The notes under the pieces: generated by a model | Seen by the model: the letters and a program-made list of their open reading frames with translations, nothing else | The model's database searches: none | Told to the model about the DNA's origin: nothing | Assembly: GCF_902729435.1 (NCBI RefSeq) | Contig: NZ_LR746521.1 | Span: 25,011-89,010, forward strand | Direction: 5' to 3' | DNA: 64,000 nucleotides | Source of the DNA: Magnetospirillum sp. UT-4 | GTDB lineage: Bacteria > Pseudomonadota > Alphaproteobacteria > Rhodospirillales > Magnetospirillaceae | Translations under genes and position numbers: made by a program | Shown here: positions 43,405 to 53,796 of the stretch, piece by piece | Numbering within the stretch: position 1 is the stretch's first letter | How the letters are laid out: each line of letters begins with the position of its first letter

Positions 43405-46400
43405 ATGGCTGAAGATACTCTGAACACGACCGAGGGCCAGGGTTCCGACACCGGCACCGACACCGGCACTGGCGCCGGCACTGGCACCGACAACGTATCG
43501 ACGCTCGACGCCCTCCACCTGGACGGCAAGGGCCTCGACGGCCTCGAGGACGCCCAGGAGCAGGAGCTCAGCAACACCGACGAGGTCGAGGGCGACGACG
43601 TCAAGGCCTTCGCCAACGTCCAGAGCGCCGGCCGCGAGACCTTCGAGAGCATGGTGGCCGGCGCGCCGGCCGAGGAGGGTGCGGTCCCGGTCGGCGACCA
43701 GGTGGTCCCCGATCCCTACGTCCCCAGCGAGCCCGACAACCAGGTCGCCGCCCAGTTCAGCAACCCCTTCCCGGCCTTCCCGCAGGAGGCCGAGGCCGAG
43801 GCCGAGGAGCCCGCGCCGGCTCGCGTCGAGCCCGCCCCGCCGCCCGAGGAGCCCGAAGTGGCCGAGCGCCCCATCGAGGACGCCATCGGCACCGACGAGG
43901 AAGAGGAAGCCCCGGCCGCCGAACAGGCCGCCGCCGCCCCGGTCGTCCAGGAACTGCCGCCCGAGACCGACGAGGTCCCCCCCGATGACGGCGAGGCGCA
44001 GGCGCCGTCGCTGGCGCTGGCCTCGGCGGCCAGCGGCGTCGAGGATGAACTGACCCACCTCGACTTCACCATTTCCCTCAATGACAGCGACGGCAGCGGC
44101 GATACCCTGTCGCGCCTCGAGATCAAGGGCGTTCCCGACGATTTCAAGATCGTCAACAGCGACCGGGTGGAGATCGGACAGTGGGTCGGCGATACCTGGA
44201 TTCTCCCCAACCCGACGGCCGACGACCTGGCCAACATCTACCTGATGAACGTCGATTCCGACGACGACGCCGACTTCTCGGGTGATTTCGAGCTGACGGT
44301 GACGGCGACCACCACCGACCCCACCAGCACCGCCAACACCACGCTGCAGGTGCCCGTCCATATCGAGGCGGTGGCCGATACGCCGGTGATCGCGGTGGCC
44401 GATACCTTCGCCATGGAGAACCAGTGGCAGGATCTGAGCATCGACATCACCAACAAGGACCAGGACGGGTCGGAGTATCAGCAGGTCTATGTCACCGGCC
44501 TGCGTGACGGCGCGCAGTTGAACCACGGCACCGTGCTGACGGCCCCGGTTGTCATCGACGGAGTCACCATTCCGGCCGGTTCGGTGCTGGTGAACGCCGC
44601 CGATCTCGCCGACCTCAAGGTTCTGCCGCCGACCAATGACAGCCACGATTTCACCCTGACCGTGCGCGGGCTAAGCACCGAGACCTCCAACGGCGACGCC
44701 GCCATTTCCGATCCGCTGACCATCCAGGTCGATGTCGGCATCGTCGCGCCGTCGGCCTCGGGCTCCGGCACCGGCAACGAGGACCAGTGGGTCAATCTCG
44801 ACCTCAACGCCTCGGTCAACCTGCCCGACGGCACCGAGGTGCTGACGGTCTCTCTGTTCGACCTGCCGGCCGATGCCGAGCTGGCCTACCAGGATTCCGG
44901 CACCGTGCTGGTTCCGGGCGGCGACGGCAGCTATGCCATCGCTCTGACCGACCTCGACAATCTCAAGGTCCGCTGGGCCACGCCAGAGCACACCGATGCC
45001 GATATCGGCTTCAAGCTGACCGCGACGGTGCGCGACGGCGACACCGACGTGGATACCGCCACCGTCCAGGCCGGCGCCCCCGACGTCAATTCGGTCACCG
45101 TCGATGTCACCGCCGTGGTCCGTGCCGTGGCCGACGCCCCGACCCTGTCGGCCAGCGCCATCGGCGTCGAGGACCAGTGGCACGCTTTGACCATCGATTC
45201 CGCCCTGGTGGATGCCGACGGCTCGGAAAGCCTGTCCATCACCGTCACCGGCCCGGCCGGCTTCGCCCTCAACGTCGGCACCGAGAGCGCCGCCGGCTCG
45301 GGCACCTGGACTCTGACTCCCGATCAGCTGGCCGGCCTGCAGTTCAAGCCGCCGCTGGACAGCGACAGCGACTTCAACCTGACCATCACCGCCACCACCA
45401 CCGAGGCGGCGACCGGCGATCAGGTGGCGGTCAAGACCGCCAGCACCACCTCGACCATCACCGTCAAGGTGCTGTCCGACGCCGATGCCCCCACCGTGCT
45501 GGTGGACGAGCCGGCCAAGCATGTGGCCGAGGACGGGTTCTACAACCTGCGCACGGTGCTGGAGGACGGCGGCTATGCCGTCACCGGCGCGCTGGGCGAG
45601 CAGGGCGGGGCGGACGGCCTGACCGCCAGCCCCGACGGCTCGGAAAGCCTGACCTTCCAGATCGACCCGGTGGAGGGTATCGGCCTGCGGCTGCAGACCT
45701 TTGACGCCGGCACCGGCACCTGGTCCGACATGGCCCTGACCGACGGCCTGTGGACGGTGAGCGCGGCGCAGGTGTTCAACGGCCAGGTCCGGGTCGGCGG
45801 TCCGGCCGACTGGGCCTCGTCCAACACCGCCGACGCCATCCACTTCGACATCCGCACCGTGGCGACCGAGGCCAACGACGCCACCGACGACGCTCTGCAG
45901 GCGGCCAACCCGACCCTGACGCGCGACGGCCAGGCGATCAGCGCCTTCGACCGCCTGACCCTGGTCATCGATCCGGTGCACGACACCGCCACCCTGGTCG
46001 ATGCCAATGCCGGCATCGAGGACCAGGTCGGCGGCATCACCATCGACCCGGTGGCGACCTTCACCGACACCGATTTCTCGGAGCGCCCCGATCCCAACGG
46101 GACGGTGACCATCGTCGCCAGCGATCCCGACATGACCAGCGGCCGCTTCGAGCTGACCCTGGACGGCACCACCACCACCCTCACGCCCACCATCGGCGGC
46201 GACGGCGCCTATACCTGGTCCATTCCCGGTTCGGCCTTCGTCCAGTCGGGCGGTGACGCCAACCAGTGGACCTTGGCCGGCCTCAAGTTCTTCCCGGCCA
46301 CCCATCTGGCCGAGGACGCCAGCTACACCGTCAACGTACCCGCCTACGACACCCAGACCGGGGTGTCGCGGGTGCTCACCACCACCGGGACGGTGACCGT

Positions 46401-49400
46401 CGAGGCGGTGGCCGACGCCCCCGATCTGGCCGCCGGCCGCACCTACGGCATGGAGAACACCGCCATCGCCGTGGACATCTCGGCGTCGCTGGTCGATCTG
46501 GACGGGTCGGAAGCGCAGTGGGTCTATGTCGCCGACTTCCCCGCCGGGGCCACCTTCAACCACGGTTCCATCACCGCCGAGGCGGTGACGGTGGACGGGA
46601 TCACCATTCCCGCCGGGGCGCTGAAGCTGGCGCCGGCCGACCTGCCGACCCTGACGGTGACGCCGCCGGCCGATTATTCCGACGACATGACCTTCCGCGT
46701 GTGGTCCACCACCGAGGAAGCGCGCAACGGTGACATGGCCATCAGCGGGCCGGTCACCGCCATGGTCGATGTCGGCATCGTCGATCCGTCGGCCTCGGGT
46801 TCGGGCGCCGGCAACGAGGGGGCCTGGACCACCCTGAACCTGTCGGCCAGCGTCAACGCCGCCGATGGCAACGAATCGCTCAGGGTGTTCATCGAGGACC
46901 TGCCGGCCGGGGCCGAACTGGCCCGCGTCGATAGCGGCGCCAGCTTCACCCAGGTCACCTATACCGGCTCGGACGGCCAGTCCCATACCGGCTACGAGGT
47001 CACCGGCAACCTCGCCAACGTCAAGGTGCGCTGGACCGACACCAACTCGGATTCCGACATGGCGCTCAACCTGCGCGCCATCGCCTATGACCGCGACGCC
47101 GACGCGGCCGCCGATTCCGGCGGCATCGACCGCGCCACCGTCATCACCGATACCGTGTCGCCGGATTCCGCCGACGTGGTGGTGCCGGTCAACGTGGTCA
47201 TCGCGGCGGTCGCCGACGCGCCGACCCTGGCGGCCAATGCGGTGGGCGTCGAGGACAAGTGGGTGGCGCTGAACATCACCACCGCGCTGACCGACACCGA
47301 CGGCTCGGAAACCCTGGCCGTCTATGTCTCGGACCTGCCTGCCGGGATGACGCTGTCCGCCGGTACCTACCTCACCAGCGCCGAGACCCTGGCCGACGGC
47401 ACGACCACGGTGCCTGCCGGGTCTTGGAAGCTGACCCAGGCGCAGCTGAGCGGGCTCAAGGCCAACGGCCTCGCCACCGACAGCGATTCCGACTTCACCT
47501 TCACCGTGAAGTCGGTTTCCACCGAGGCTTCCACCGGCAGCCAGGTGGCGACCAAGATCGCGGTGAGTTCGGCCAGCGTCACCGCCACCGTGTTCGGCGA
47601 CGCCGACAAGCCGACGGTGCGGGTCGATGCCGACACCCAGATCATCAACGAAGACACCCTGTTCCAGCTGCGCTCGGTGCTGGCCGGCTACGATCCGGTC
47701 AGCGGCGCCTCGGGCGAGGCGGGGGCGGCCCTGGCCACCAGCGCGGCGACGGCGGTGTCCACCGACGGCTCGGAAACCATCACCCTGTTCCGGGTCTATC
47801 CGACCGAGACCGGCACCCGCCTGGCCATCAGCGCGGATGCCACCATCGCCACCGGCGAGTACCAGGCGCTGCCCGCCTCCGGCTACTGGGAGGTCTCGTC
47901 CGCCGACGTGTTCGCCGGCAAGGTCTATGTGGGCGGCAAGGCCAACTGGTCCTCGGCCACCGATGGCGACACCATCCACTTCGACATCCGCACCGTGGTG
48001 CGCGAGGCCGATTACAACGCCGACACCTCGGCGCTGGCCGGCACCGGGCTGAGCCGCGCCACCGAGAACGTCTCCGACCCCATGACCCTGACCCTGAAGG
48101 TCAATCCGGTGGCCGACACCACCACGGTCGGCACGCTGTCGGCGGGGAACGAGGACACCCTGATCTCCTTCAACCCCAAATTCACCCTGAACGACCAGGA
48201 CGGCTCCGAGCACCTGTTCGGCACGGTGGACATCCTGATCCCCAAGGCGACCGCCCACGGCCAGCTGACCGATGCCGGCGGCAACGCCTACGCCTTTACC
48301 GATGACGGCACCAACTACGTCTATTCCTTCCCGGTGGGCAGCCTGACCACGGTCAAGACGGTATCCGGCGTCCCGGTCGAGTTCCGGCTGGACAACGTCA
48401 GGTTCGACAACGTCGAGCATTCCGACACCGACCTGATCTACAAGATCCGCGTCACCAGCGAGGATGCCGGCGGCACCCAGAACAGCTACACCACCCCGAA
48501 CCGGACCCTGACGGTCAAGGCGGTGGCCGATGCTCCGGTCGTGACGGTGGGCAACGCCATCGGCGGCGTCGTCACCGGCACCGAGGACACGGCGGTGGCG
48601 CTGGACCTGTCGGCCGTGCGGGTCGATCTCGACGGTTCCGAATCCCTGTCCAAGGCCGAGCTGTGGAGCGTCGATACCGGCTGGACGGTGGGCTACGCCG
48701 ATGGCTCGCTGGCCCAGGACCTGGGCGGCGGCCAGTGGCGGCTGGACACCGCCCGCCTCGACGAGGTGGTGGTCAATCCGCCGGCCGACAAGCACTTCAC
48801 CGCTGCCAACAACGTGCAGATGGAGTTCCACGCCTGGACGCTGGAGGCCGCCACCGGCAACCAGCTGGCGGTGGCCGAGGCGACCAGCCACACCACCTTC
48901 CAGGTGGTGGTCAACGCCGATGCCGACACCCCGACCCTGCAGCTGTCCCATGCCCGCGTCGATGAGGATTCGCGCGTCAAGCTGGAGATCCGGGCCGCGC
49001 TGACCGATGCCGACGGCTCGGAAACGCTGGCCTATTTCGTGTCCAACCTGCCCGATGGCGGCACCCTGCAGACCGCCGCCGGCGCCCAGGCCGGCGTGCT
49101 GGTGTCGTTCGACGGCAACAACCAGCCGGTGGCCGATGCCAACGGCACCACCTGGATGCTGACTCCGGCGCAGATCGGCGACGTGTGGTTCACGCCCAAG
49201 CATGATTCCAACGTGGACGGCAACATCACCGTCACCGCCCGCTCGACGGAAGGCTCCAACCTCGACATCGCCGAGAACACCCAGGTGCTCAAGGTCATCG
49301 TCAAGGGCATCTCGGACGGCCCGGAAATCCCGGCCGAGCACCTGCTGACCGACGCCCAGGGCAATGCCGTGCTGGATGCCAACGGCCGCCAGATCCTGAA

Positions 49401-52400
49401 GGCGGTGGGCATCGAGGACAAGGTCACCGAGGCCGATGGCGACGCCACCGGCACTTCCTCGGGTGCCCTCATCGATCCCGGCTTCGGGTCCTATGGCACG
49501 CTGGACATCGACAATTCCGAGACGCTGTCCATCGTCATCAAGAACGTGCCCGCCGACGTCTCCATCGAGATGGCCAATGGTGGCGACTCATATCTGAAGT
49601 ACATCGGCGGCGACAAGTGGTCGGTCGATCCGGCCCATCTCGGCGACGTGCGCTTCCGCGCGCCGGACGACTATGCCGGGACCTTCGACGTCAAGCTCGA
49701 CCTGATCACCACCGAGGATGACGGCCATTCCCTGGGCCAGGAGCGCACCCTGCGGGTGGTGGTGGATGCCGACGCCGACACGCCGTCGGGCTCCATCGGC
49801 GCCTCGGTGACCGAGGACGGCTGGCTGTCCGGCGCAACCGACAACGGCATTCTCATCAACGTCTCGGCCGGCGTCGCCGACAAGACCGGCGGGGTCGAGC
49901 GCATCAGCGCCCTGGTCATCGACCTCGACACCAGCCTGCTGGGCGGCATCGATGCGGGCGACGTGTCGCTGACCTTCGGCGGCCAGACCTATACGCCGGT
50001 GAACGGCCACATCGTCATTTCGCTGTCGGAATCGCCCACCGGCGACCAGCTGCCGCTGGCCGGCAACTTCACCGACAACACCGCCAACGGCCTCAGCCTC
50101 GACAGCGGCACCCTGGGCGCGCTGCGGCTTTACGGCGTGCCGGCGGACTGGTCCAACGACATTCCCATCAAGCTGACCGTCACCGCCACCGACGTGGATG
50201 ATTCCACCGCGGTCAAGGTGGTCAACGGCAAGGTGGCGATCGCGCCGGACGTGGATACGCCCACCTTCACCGTGGACGACAGCACCATCAGCGCCTATCC
50301 CGGCGAAGTCATCGATCTCGCCTCCGACACCGGCGCCAACCTGACCTTCGGGCTCAACGACGCCGACCTGTCCGAGGCGGCCAGCTACTTCATGGTCACC
50401 GGCGTGCCGCAGGGCATGGAGCTGTCCTGGGGCATCAATGCCGGCGAGGGGACCTGGATCCTGCCGGCCGGCGGCGGCACCTTCCCGCCGACCTTCACCA
50501 CCGACTACACCGGCTCCGCGACGCTGAACTTCTACGCCGTGGTCAAGGACACCGATGCCGAGGGCCATGTCGATACCGACCGCTTCGGCCCCGTCGCGGT
50601 GACCCTGACGGTGGCGGCCGATGGCGGCCATCCCGGCAGCGGGCCGTGGCCGACCACGCCGCCGGCCACCATCGGGGCGCCGGACATCACCGGCACCCTG
50701 GCGACGCCCGAGGACATCGCCTTCAACCTGGGCGGCCTGACGGTGACCGCCGACAACCCGGCCACCGAGACCATCAGCGGCCTGGTGGTGACCGACGTGC
50801 CGGCCGGCGCCTCGGTTTCGGGCGGCTACTACAACTTCCTGACCGGCGACTGGGTGGTGCCGGCCAGCGCCGCCTCGTCGCTGTCCATCACCCCGCCCGA
50901 CGACTTCTCGGGCACCATGTCCATCAGCCTGCGGGCGGTGGCGGTCAAGGACGGCCTTTATGCCGTCACCGAGGCCGCGTCCGTGCCGGTGACGGTCAGC
51001 CCGGTCACCGACGGCGCCTCGTTCTCGCTGGCGGCCAATGGCGGCGCGGCGGTGGTCGAGGACATGGGCGACGTCCCGCTGACCATCTCGCTGTCGGAAC
51101 TGGATGCGGATCATTCCGAATCCCTGGTCGACGGCGTGCTCACCATCCGCCTGACCGGCGGGGCGGGGCAGCTGGTGGACGAAAACGGCACGCCGCTCAC
51201 CCCGGTCGCCGCCAACACCTATCAGGTCAACGTCGCCGAGTTCGCCGCCAACGGCAGCAGCACCCTGACCGGGCTGTATTTCCGTCCGCCGGCGCAGTAT
51301 TCCGGCACCGTGTCCCTGAGCTTCTCCATCGACGTCACCGATCAGGGGGCGACGGCGGTCAGCGCCGCCGGCAGCCTCAGCTTCACGGTGGTGGCCGATG
51401 CCGACGTGCCGACGGTGTATGCCGAGAATGTCAGCGGCAACGAGGACACCGCCATCGCGCTGGACGTGATGCTGGACGGCAAGGACCTGGTGGGGGCCAA
51501 CGCCTACGGCTCGGAAGGCATTTCCGTGGTCATCGGCAACGTCCCGGCCGGGGCGCTGATCCAGGGCGCCTTCAACAACAACGACGGCACCTGGACGGTC
51601 AAGGGGGCCAATGTCAGCGTCGTCAACGATCCCACCCATGGCTGGGTGGCCAAGCTGACGGGGGTCAGCTTCCTGCCCATGCAGGACGACAGCACCGACT
51701 GGACGCTGTCGGCCACCGCCTACACCTCGGAGAACGGGGTGAAGAACGAGATCGCCTCGGCCAGCGGCACCTTCACCGTCACCGTGAACGGCGTCGCCGA
51801 CCAGCCGACCATCGATCCGCAGGCGGTGTCGGGGACCGAGGACGTCGAACTGGCGCTGAACCTCAACGCCCAGCTGATCGACCTGTCGGAAGGCCTGTCG
51901 GTCACCATCTCGGGGGTTCCCGCCGGAGCCGTCTTCACCGATGGGGCCGGCCACGCGGTCGGCACCGAACTGTCGGCCGGCGTGTGGAAGATCGAGTCCG
52001 CCGATATGGGCAGCCTGCACTTCAAGGGGCCGCTCAACGCCTCGGGCAGCTGGGCCATGTCGGTCTTCGCCACCTCGGTGGATGACGGCTCGACCGCCAA
52101 CAGCGTGACCAAGGCGTTCTCCGTCACCCTGGCGGGCGACGCCGACATGCCGACCCTCACCGTGACCGACCTCACCCCCGGCGCTGCCGACAACCAGGCC
52201 TCGGGCAGCGAGGATACCGCCTTCGCGGTCTCGTTCTCGGCCGCTCTGACCGACACCGACGGCTCGGAGACGCTGTCGGTGACCATCACCGGCGCGCCGG
52301 CGGGCACCAAGTTCCTGGCTGTCGACGGCACCCAGGTGGTGGAATCCTCAGGCGGCAAGTGGATCATCGACGCCGCCGACATTTCCGGACTGAAGATGGT

Positions 52401-53358
52401 GCCGCCGGCCAACTGGTACGGCGACGCGGTGCTGACCGTCACCGCCACGGCGGCGGAAGGGGCCACCGAGCAATCGGCATCCGCCCAGCTGACGGTGCAT
52501 GTGGACCCGGTCAACGATGCCCCCGACGTGTCCCTGTTCACGGTCAGCCAGGGCGTCAACGGCACCTCGGTGTCGGAGCCGATCCACGTCCTGCCCGGGC
52601 CGGACACCATCCAGGTCGCCGACGTCGATGGCACCGCCCTGTCGGGCATGACCATCGGCTTTGCCGGCGGCCACGAGATGGGCGACAGCCTGGGCGTGTC
52701 GGGCCTGGCCCTGGGCTTCGACGAATCCGGCTCGCTGGTGGTCGAAGGGACCGGCATCACCGTCTCCTACGACACCGGCAACCATGCATTGGTGTTCTCG
52801 GGCAGCGGGACCTATGCCGAGTACGGCGCCATCGCCTCCAAGGTGGTGCTGACCAACGATACCGGCGCCATCGATCCCGGCAACCGCACGTTCAACGTGA
52901 CGGTGTTCGACGAAGCGGGGGCGCAGGACACGGTGCAGACCAGCGCCTCCATCGGCGCCACCGGAGCCACCGACCCGGTGACCCTGCAGGGCGACGCCCT
53001 GGGCGACATCCGCTGGACCTCGTCGGGAACCGTGGTCAACGGCGATTCCCTGTACGTCAGCCCCGAATCGGGCGGCACCACCTTCAACGGCACCAACGGG
53101 CTGGACATGCTGGTGGTGCAGCACGCCGACGGCAGCGCCGGCGACTGGCTGCTGCAGGTGGATCAGAACGATCCCACCGTGATCACCGGCATCTCGGCGA
53201 CGGACAAGGACTTCATCGTTCACCTGGACCAAGGCTCGGGCACGGCCGAGATCGACCAGAACGGCGACCTGGTGTTCAACGGCGACGCCTCGGGCCGCAT
53301 CGAGTTCGAGGACCACAGCACCATCGTGTTCAACCACATGGAAAAGCTGGCGGTCTAG
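43405..53358 (+). CDS. Giant repeat adhesin, T1SS substrate
   Basis: A 3317-residue surface protein. After a low-complexity acidic N-terminus of about 200 residues, the rest is a series of roughly 100-residue Ig/cadherin-like units, each with a (V/I/N)ED(Q/K/T)W-type opening and a D(A/T)DGSE(S/T)L calcium-binding motif, joined by ADAPT(L/V) linkers. I noticed no cysteine. A block of about 680 residues is duplicated (44413-46449 and 46450 to about 48500). The C-terminus ends in IEFEDHSTIVFNHMEKLAV, which fits a T1SS signal without RTX arrays. I chose MAEDTLN, 8 bases after GGAGG. The preceding ABC-ABC-HlyD genes are the likely exporter. Its stop TAG falls at the edge of the palindrome cluster. 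Confidence 0.88.
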   Translation: MAEDTLNTTEGQGSDTGTDTGTGAGTGTDNVSTLDALHLDGKGLDGLEDAQEQELSNTDEVEGDDVKAFANVQSAGRETFESMVAGAPAEEGAVPVGDQVVPDPYVPSEPDNQVAAQFSNPFPAFPQEAEAEAEEPAPARVEPAPPPEEPEVAERPIEDAIGTDEEEEAPAAEQAAAAPVVQELPPETDEVPPDDGEAQAPSLALASAASGVEDELTHLDFTISLNDSDGSGDTLSRLEIKGVPDDFKIVNSDRVEIGQWVGDTWILPNPTADDLANIYLMNVDSDDDADFSGDFELTVTATTTDPTSTANTTLQVPVHIEAVADTPVIAVADTFAMENQWQDLSIDITNKDQDGSEYQQVYVTGLRDGAQLNHGTVLTAPVVIDGVTIPAGSVLVNAADLADLKVLPPTNDSHDFTLTVRGLSTETSNGDAAISDPLTIQVDVGIVAPSASGSGTGNEDQWVNLDLNASVNLPDGTEVLTVSLFDLPADAELAYQDSGTVLVPGGDGSYAIALTDLDNLKVRWATPEHTDADIGFKLTATVRDGDTDVDTATVQAGAPDVNSVTVDVTAVVRAVADAPTLSASAIGVEDQWHALTIDSALVDADGSESLSITVTGPAGFALNVGTESAAGSGTWTLTPDQLAGLQFKPPLDSDSDFNLTITATTTEAATGDQVAVKTASTTSTITVKVLSDADAPTVLVDEPAKHVAEDGFYNLRTVLEDGGYAVTGALGEQGGADGLTASPDGSESLTFQIDPVEGIGLRLQTFDAGTGTWSDMALTDGLWTVSAAQVFNGQVRVGGPADWASSNTADAIHFDIRTVATEANDATDDALQAANPTLTRDGQAISAFDRLTLVIDPVHDTATLVDANAGIEDQVGGITIDPVATFTDTDFSERPDPNGTVTIVASDPDMTSGRFELTLDGTTTTLTPTIGGDGAYTWSIPGSAFVQSGGDANQWTLAGLKFFPATHLAEDASYTVNVPAYDTQTGVSRVLTTTGTVTVEAVADAPDLAAGRTYGMENTAIAVDISASLVDLDGSEAQWVYVADFPAGATFNHGSITAEAVTVDGITIPAGALKLAPADLPTLTVTPPADYSDDMTFRVWSTTEEARNGDMAISGPVTAMVDVGIVDPSASGSGAGNEGAWTTLNLSASVNAADGNESLRVFIEDLPAGAELARVDSGASFTQVTYTGSDGQSHTGYEVTGNLANVKVRWTDTNSDSDMALNLRAIAYDRDADAAADSGGIDRATVITDTVSPDSADVVVPVNVVIAAVADAPTLAANAVGVEDKWVALNITTALTDTDGSETLAVYVSDLPAGMTLSAGTYLTSAETLADGTTTVPAGSWKLTQAQLSGLKANGLATDSDSDFTFTVKSVSTEASTGSQVATKIAVSSASVTATVFGDADKPTVRVDADTQIINEDTLFQLRSVLAGYDPVSGASGEAGAALATSAATAVSTDGSETITLFRVYPTETGTRLAISADATIATGEYQALPASGYWEVSSADVFAGKVYVGGKANWSSATDGDTIHFDIRTVVREADYNADTSALAGTGLSRATENVSDPMTLTLKVNPVADTTTVGTLSAGNEDTLISFNPKFTLNDQDGSEHLFGTVDILIPKATAHGQLTDAGGNAYAFTDDGTNYVYSFPVGSLTTVKTVSGVPVEFRLDNVRFDNVEHSDTDLIYKIRVTSEDAGGTQNSYTTPNRTLTVKAVADAPVVTVGNAIGGVVTGTEDTAVALDLSAVRVDLDGSESLSKAELWSVDTGWTVGYADGSLAQDLGGGQWRLDTARLDEVVVNPPADKHFTAANNVQMEFHAWTLEAATGNQLAVAEATSHTTFQVVVNADADTPTLQLSHARVDEDSRVKLEIRAALTDADGSETLAYFVSNLPDGGTLQTAAGAQAGVLVSFDGNNQPVADANGTTWMLTPAQIGDVWFTPKHDSNVDGNITVTARSTEGSNLDIAENTQVLKVIVKGISDGPEIPAEHLLTDAQGNAVLDANGRQILKAVGIEDKVTEADGDATGTSSGALIDPGFGSYGTLDIDNSETLSIVIKNVPADVSIEMANGGDSYLKYIGGDKWSVDPAHLGDVRFRAPDDYAGTFDVKLDLITTEDDGHSLGQERTLRVVVDADADTPSGSIGASVTEDGWLSGATDNGILINVSAGVADKTGGVERISALVIDLDTSLLGGIDAGDVSLTFGGQTYTPVNGHIVISLSESPTGDQLPLAGNFTDNTANGLSLDSGTLGALRLYGVPADWSNDIPIKLTVTATDVDDSTAVKVVNGKVAIAPDVDTPTFTVDDSTISAYPGEVIDLASDTGANLTFGLNDADLSEAASYFMVTGVPQGMELSWGINAGEGTWILPAGGGTFPPTFTTDYTGSATLNFYAVVKDTDAEGHVDTDRFGPVAVTLTVAADGGHPGSGPWPTTPPATIGAPDITGTLATPEDIAFNLGGLTVTADNPATETISGLVVTDVPAGASVSGGYYNFLTGDWVVPASAASSLSITPPDDFSGTMSISLRAVAVKDGLYAVTEAASVPVTVSPVTDGASFSLAANGGAAVVEDMGDVPLTISLSELDADHSESLVDGVLTIRLTGGAGQLVDENGTPLTPVAANTYQVNVAEFAANGSSTLTGLYFRPPAQYSGTVSLSFSIDVTDQGATAVSAAGSLSFTVVADADVPTVYAENVSGNEDTAIALDVMLDGKDLVGANAYGSEGISVVIGNVPAGALIQGAFNNNDGTWTVKGANVSVVNDPTHGWVAKLTGVSFLPMQDDSTDWTLSATAYTSENGVKNEIASASGTFTVTVNGVADQPTIDPQAVSGTEDVELALNLNAQLIDLSEGLSVTISGVPAGAVFTDGAGHAVGTELSAGVWKIESADMGSLHFKGPLNASGSWAMSVFATSVDDGSTANSVTKAFSVTLAGDADMPTLTVTDLTPGAADNQASGSEDTAFAVSFSAALTDTDGSETLSVTITGAPAGTKFLAVDGTQVVESSGGKWIIDAADISGLKMVPPANWYGDAVLTVTATAAEGATEQSASAQLTVHVDPVNDAPDVSLFTVSQGVNGTSVSEPIHVLPGPDTIQVADVDGTALSGMTIGFAGGHEMGDSLGVSGLALGFDESGSLVVEGTGITVSYDTGNHALVFSGSGTYAEYGAIASKVVLTNDTGAIDPGNRTFNVTVFDEAGAQDTVQTSASIGATGATDPVTLQGDALGDIRWTSSGTVVNGDSLYVSPESGGTTFNGTNGLDMLVVQHADGSAGDWLLQVDQNDPTVITGISATDKDFIVHLDQGSGTAEIDQNGDLVFNGDASGRIEFEDHSTIVFNHMEKLAV

Positions 53359-53796
53359 GGTCCGTACTCAATTAGGGTCCGTACTCAATTAGGGTGTGGC
53401 CTGCGTTGGCGTTCCAAGGGCGCAATGGCAGGCGCCGGCGCGACGGCGATGCTGGACGCATCGCCTAGCGGCGGCAACGTACCAGGGCGCCCTTGGAACG
53501 CCAACCCTCCGGGCCGGACGAATTTGCCCTCCCGGTGCGTCAGGCCGCTTGCGCGATGGTCCACATCGCGCTGCGCGTCCTTCCTGCCAGGCGGGCAAAT
53601 TCGTCTCGGCGCAGGCCACACCCTAATTGAGTACGGACCCTAGAGCGCGATGACATTAGGTCGGCGCACGGGGTGCGCCGACCTAATGTCTGAATCGCAC
53701 TCTAATTTATTGATTTAGAGGCGGATTCAGCTATCAGGTTGGATCGCCTCGCGATTCAACCTGATAGCATCCGGCTCTAATCGAGTACGGACCCTA
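53356..53796. repeat. Nested palindrome / MITE-like cluster
   Basis: A 441-bp stretch with terminal inverted TAGGGTCCGTACTC ends. Inside are: a 17-bp tandem repeat AGGGTCCGTACTCAATT (53357 and 53374); a perfect 32-bp inverted repeat (53374-53405 and 53610-53641); inner perfect inverted repeats of 18 bp (53406-53423/53487-53504) and 13 bp (53517-53529/53593-53605); four hairpins at 53445-53465, 53551-53571, 53652-53690 (18-bp stem) and 53730-53768. No gene is credible inside. The TAG stops of both flanking convergent genes lie in its terminal repeats. It looks like two or three nested non-autonomous elements. Confidence 0.8.
53652..53690. terminator. 18-bp perfect hairpin in palindrome cluster
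   Basis: GACATTAGGTCGGCGCAC pairs with its exact complement across a GGG loop. Between two convergent genes it could stop transcription from both sides, although no T-run is present. Confidence 0.45.

Noticed and set aside
44671-49341. 1556-codon open frame on the - strand opposite the giant adhesin
   Set aside because: Antisense shadow of repeated GC-rich coding sequence, with no motifs and biased composition.
53396-53626. Short open frames in the palindrome cluster
   Set aside because: They are created by the inverted repeats and occur in mirrored form on both strands, so they are not likely to be genes.
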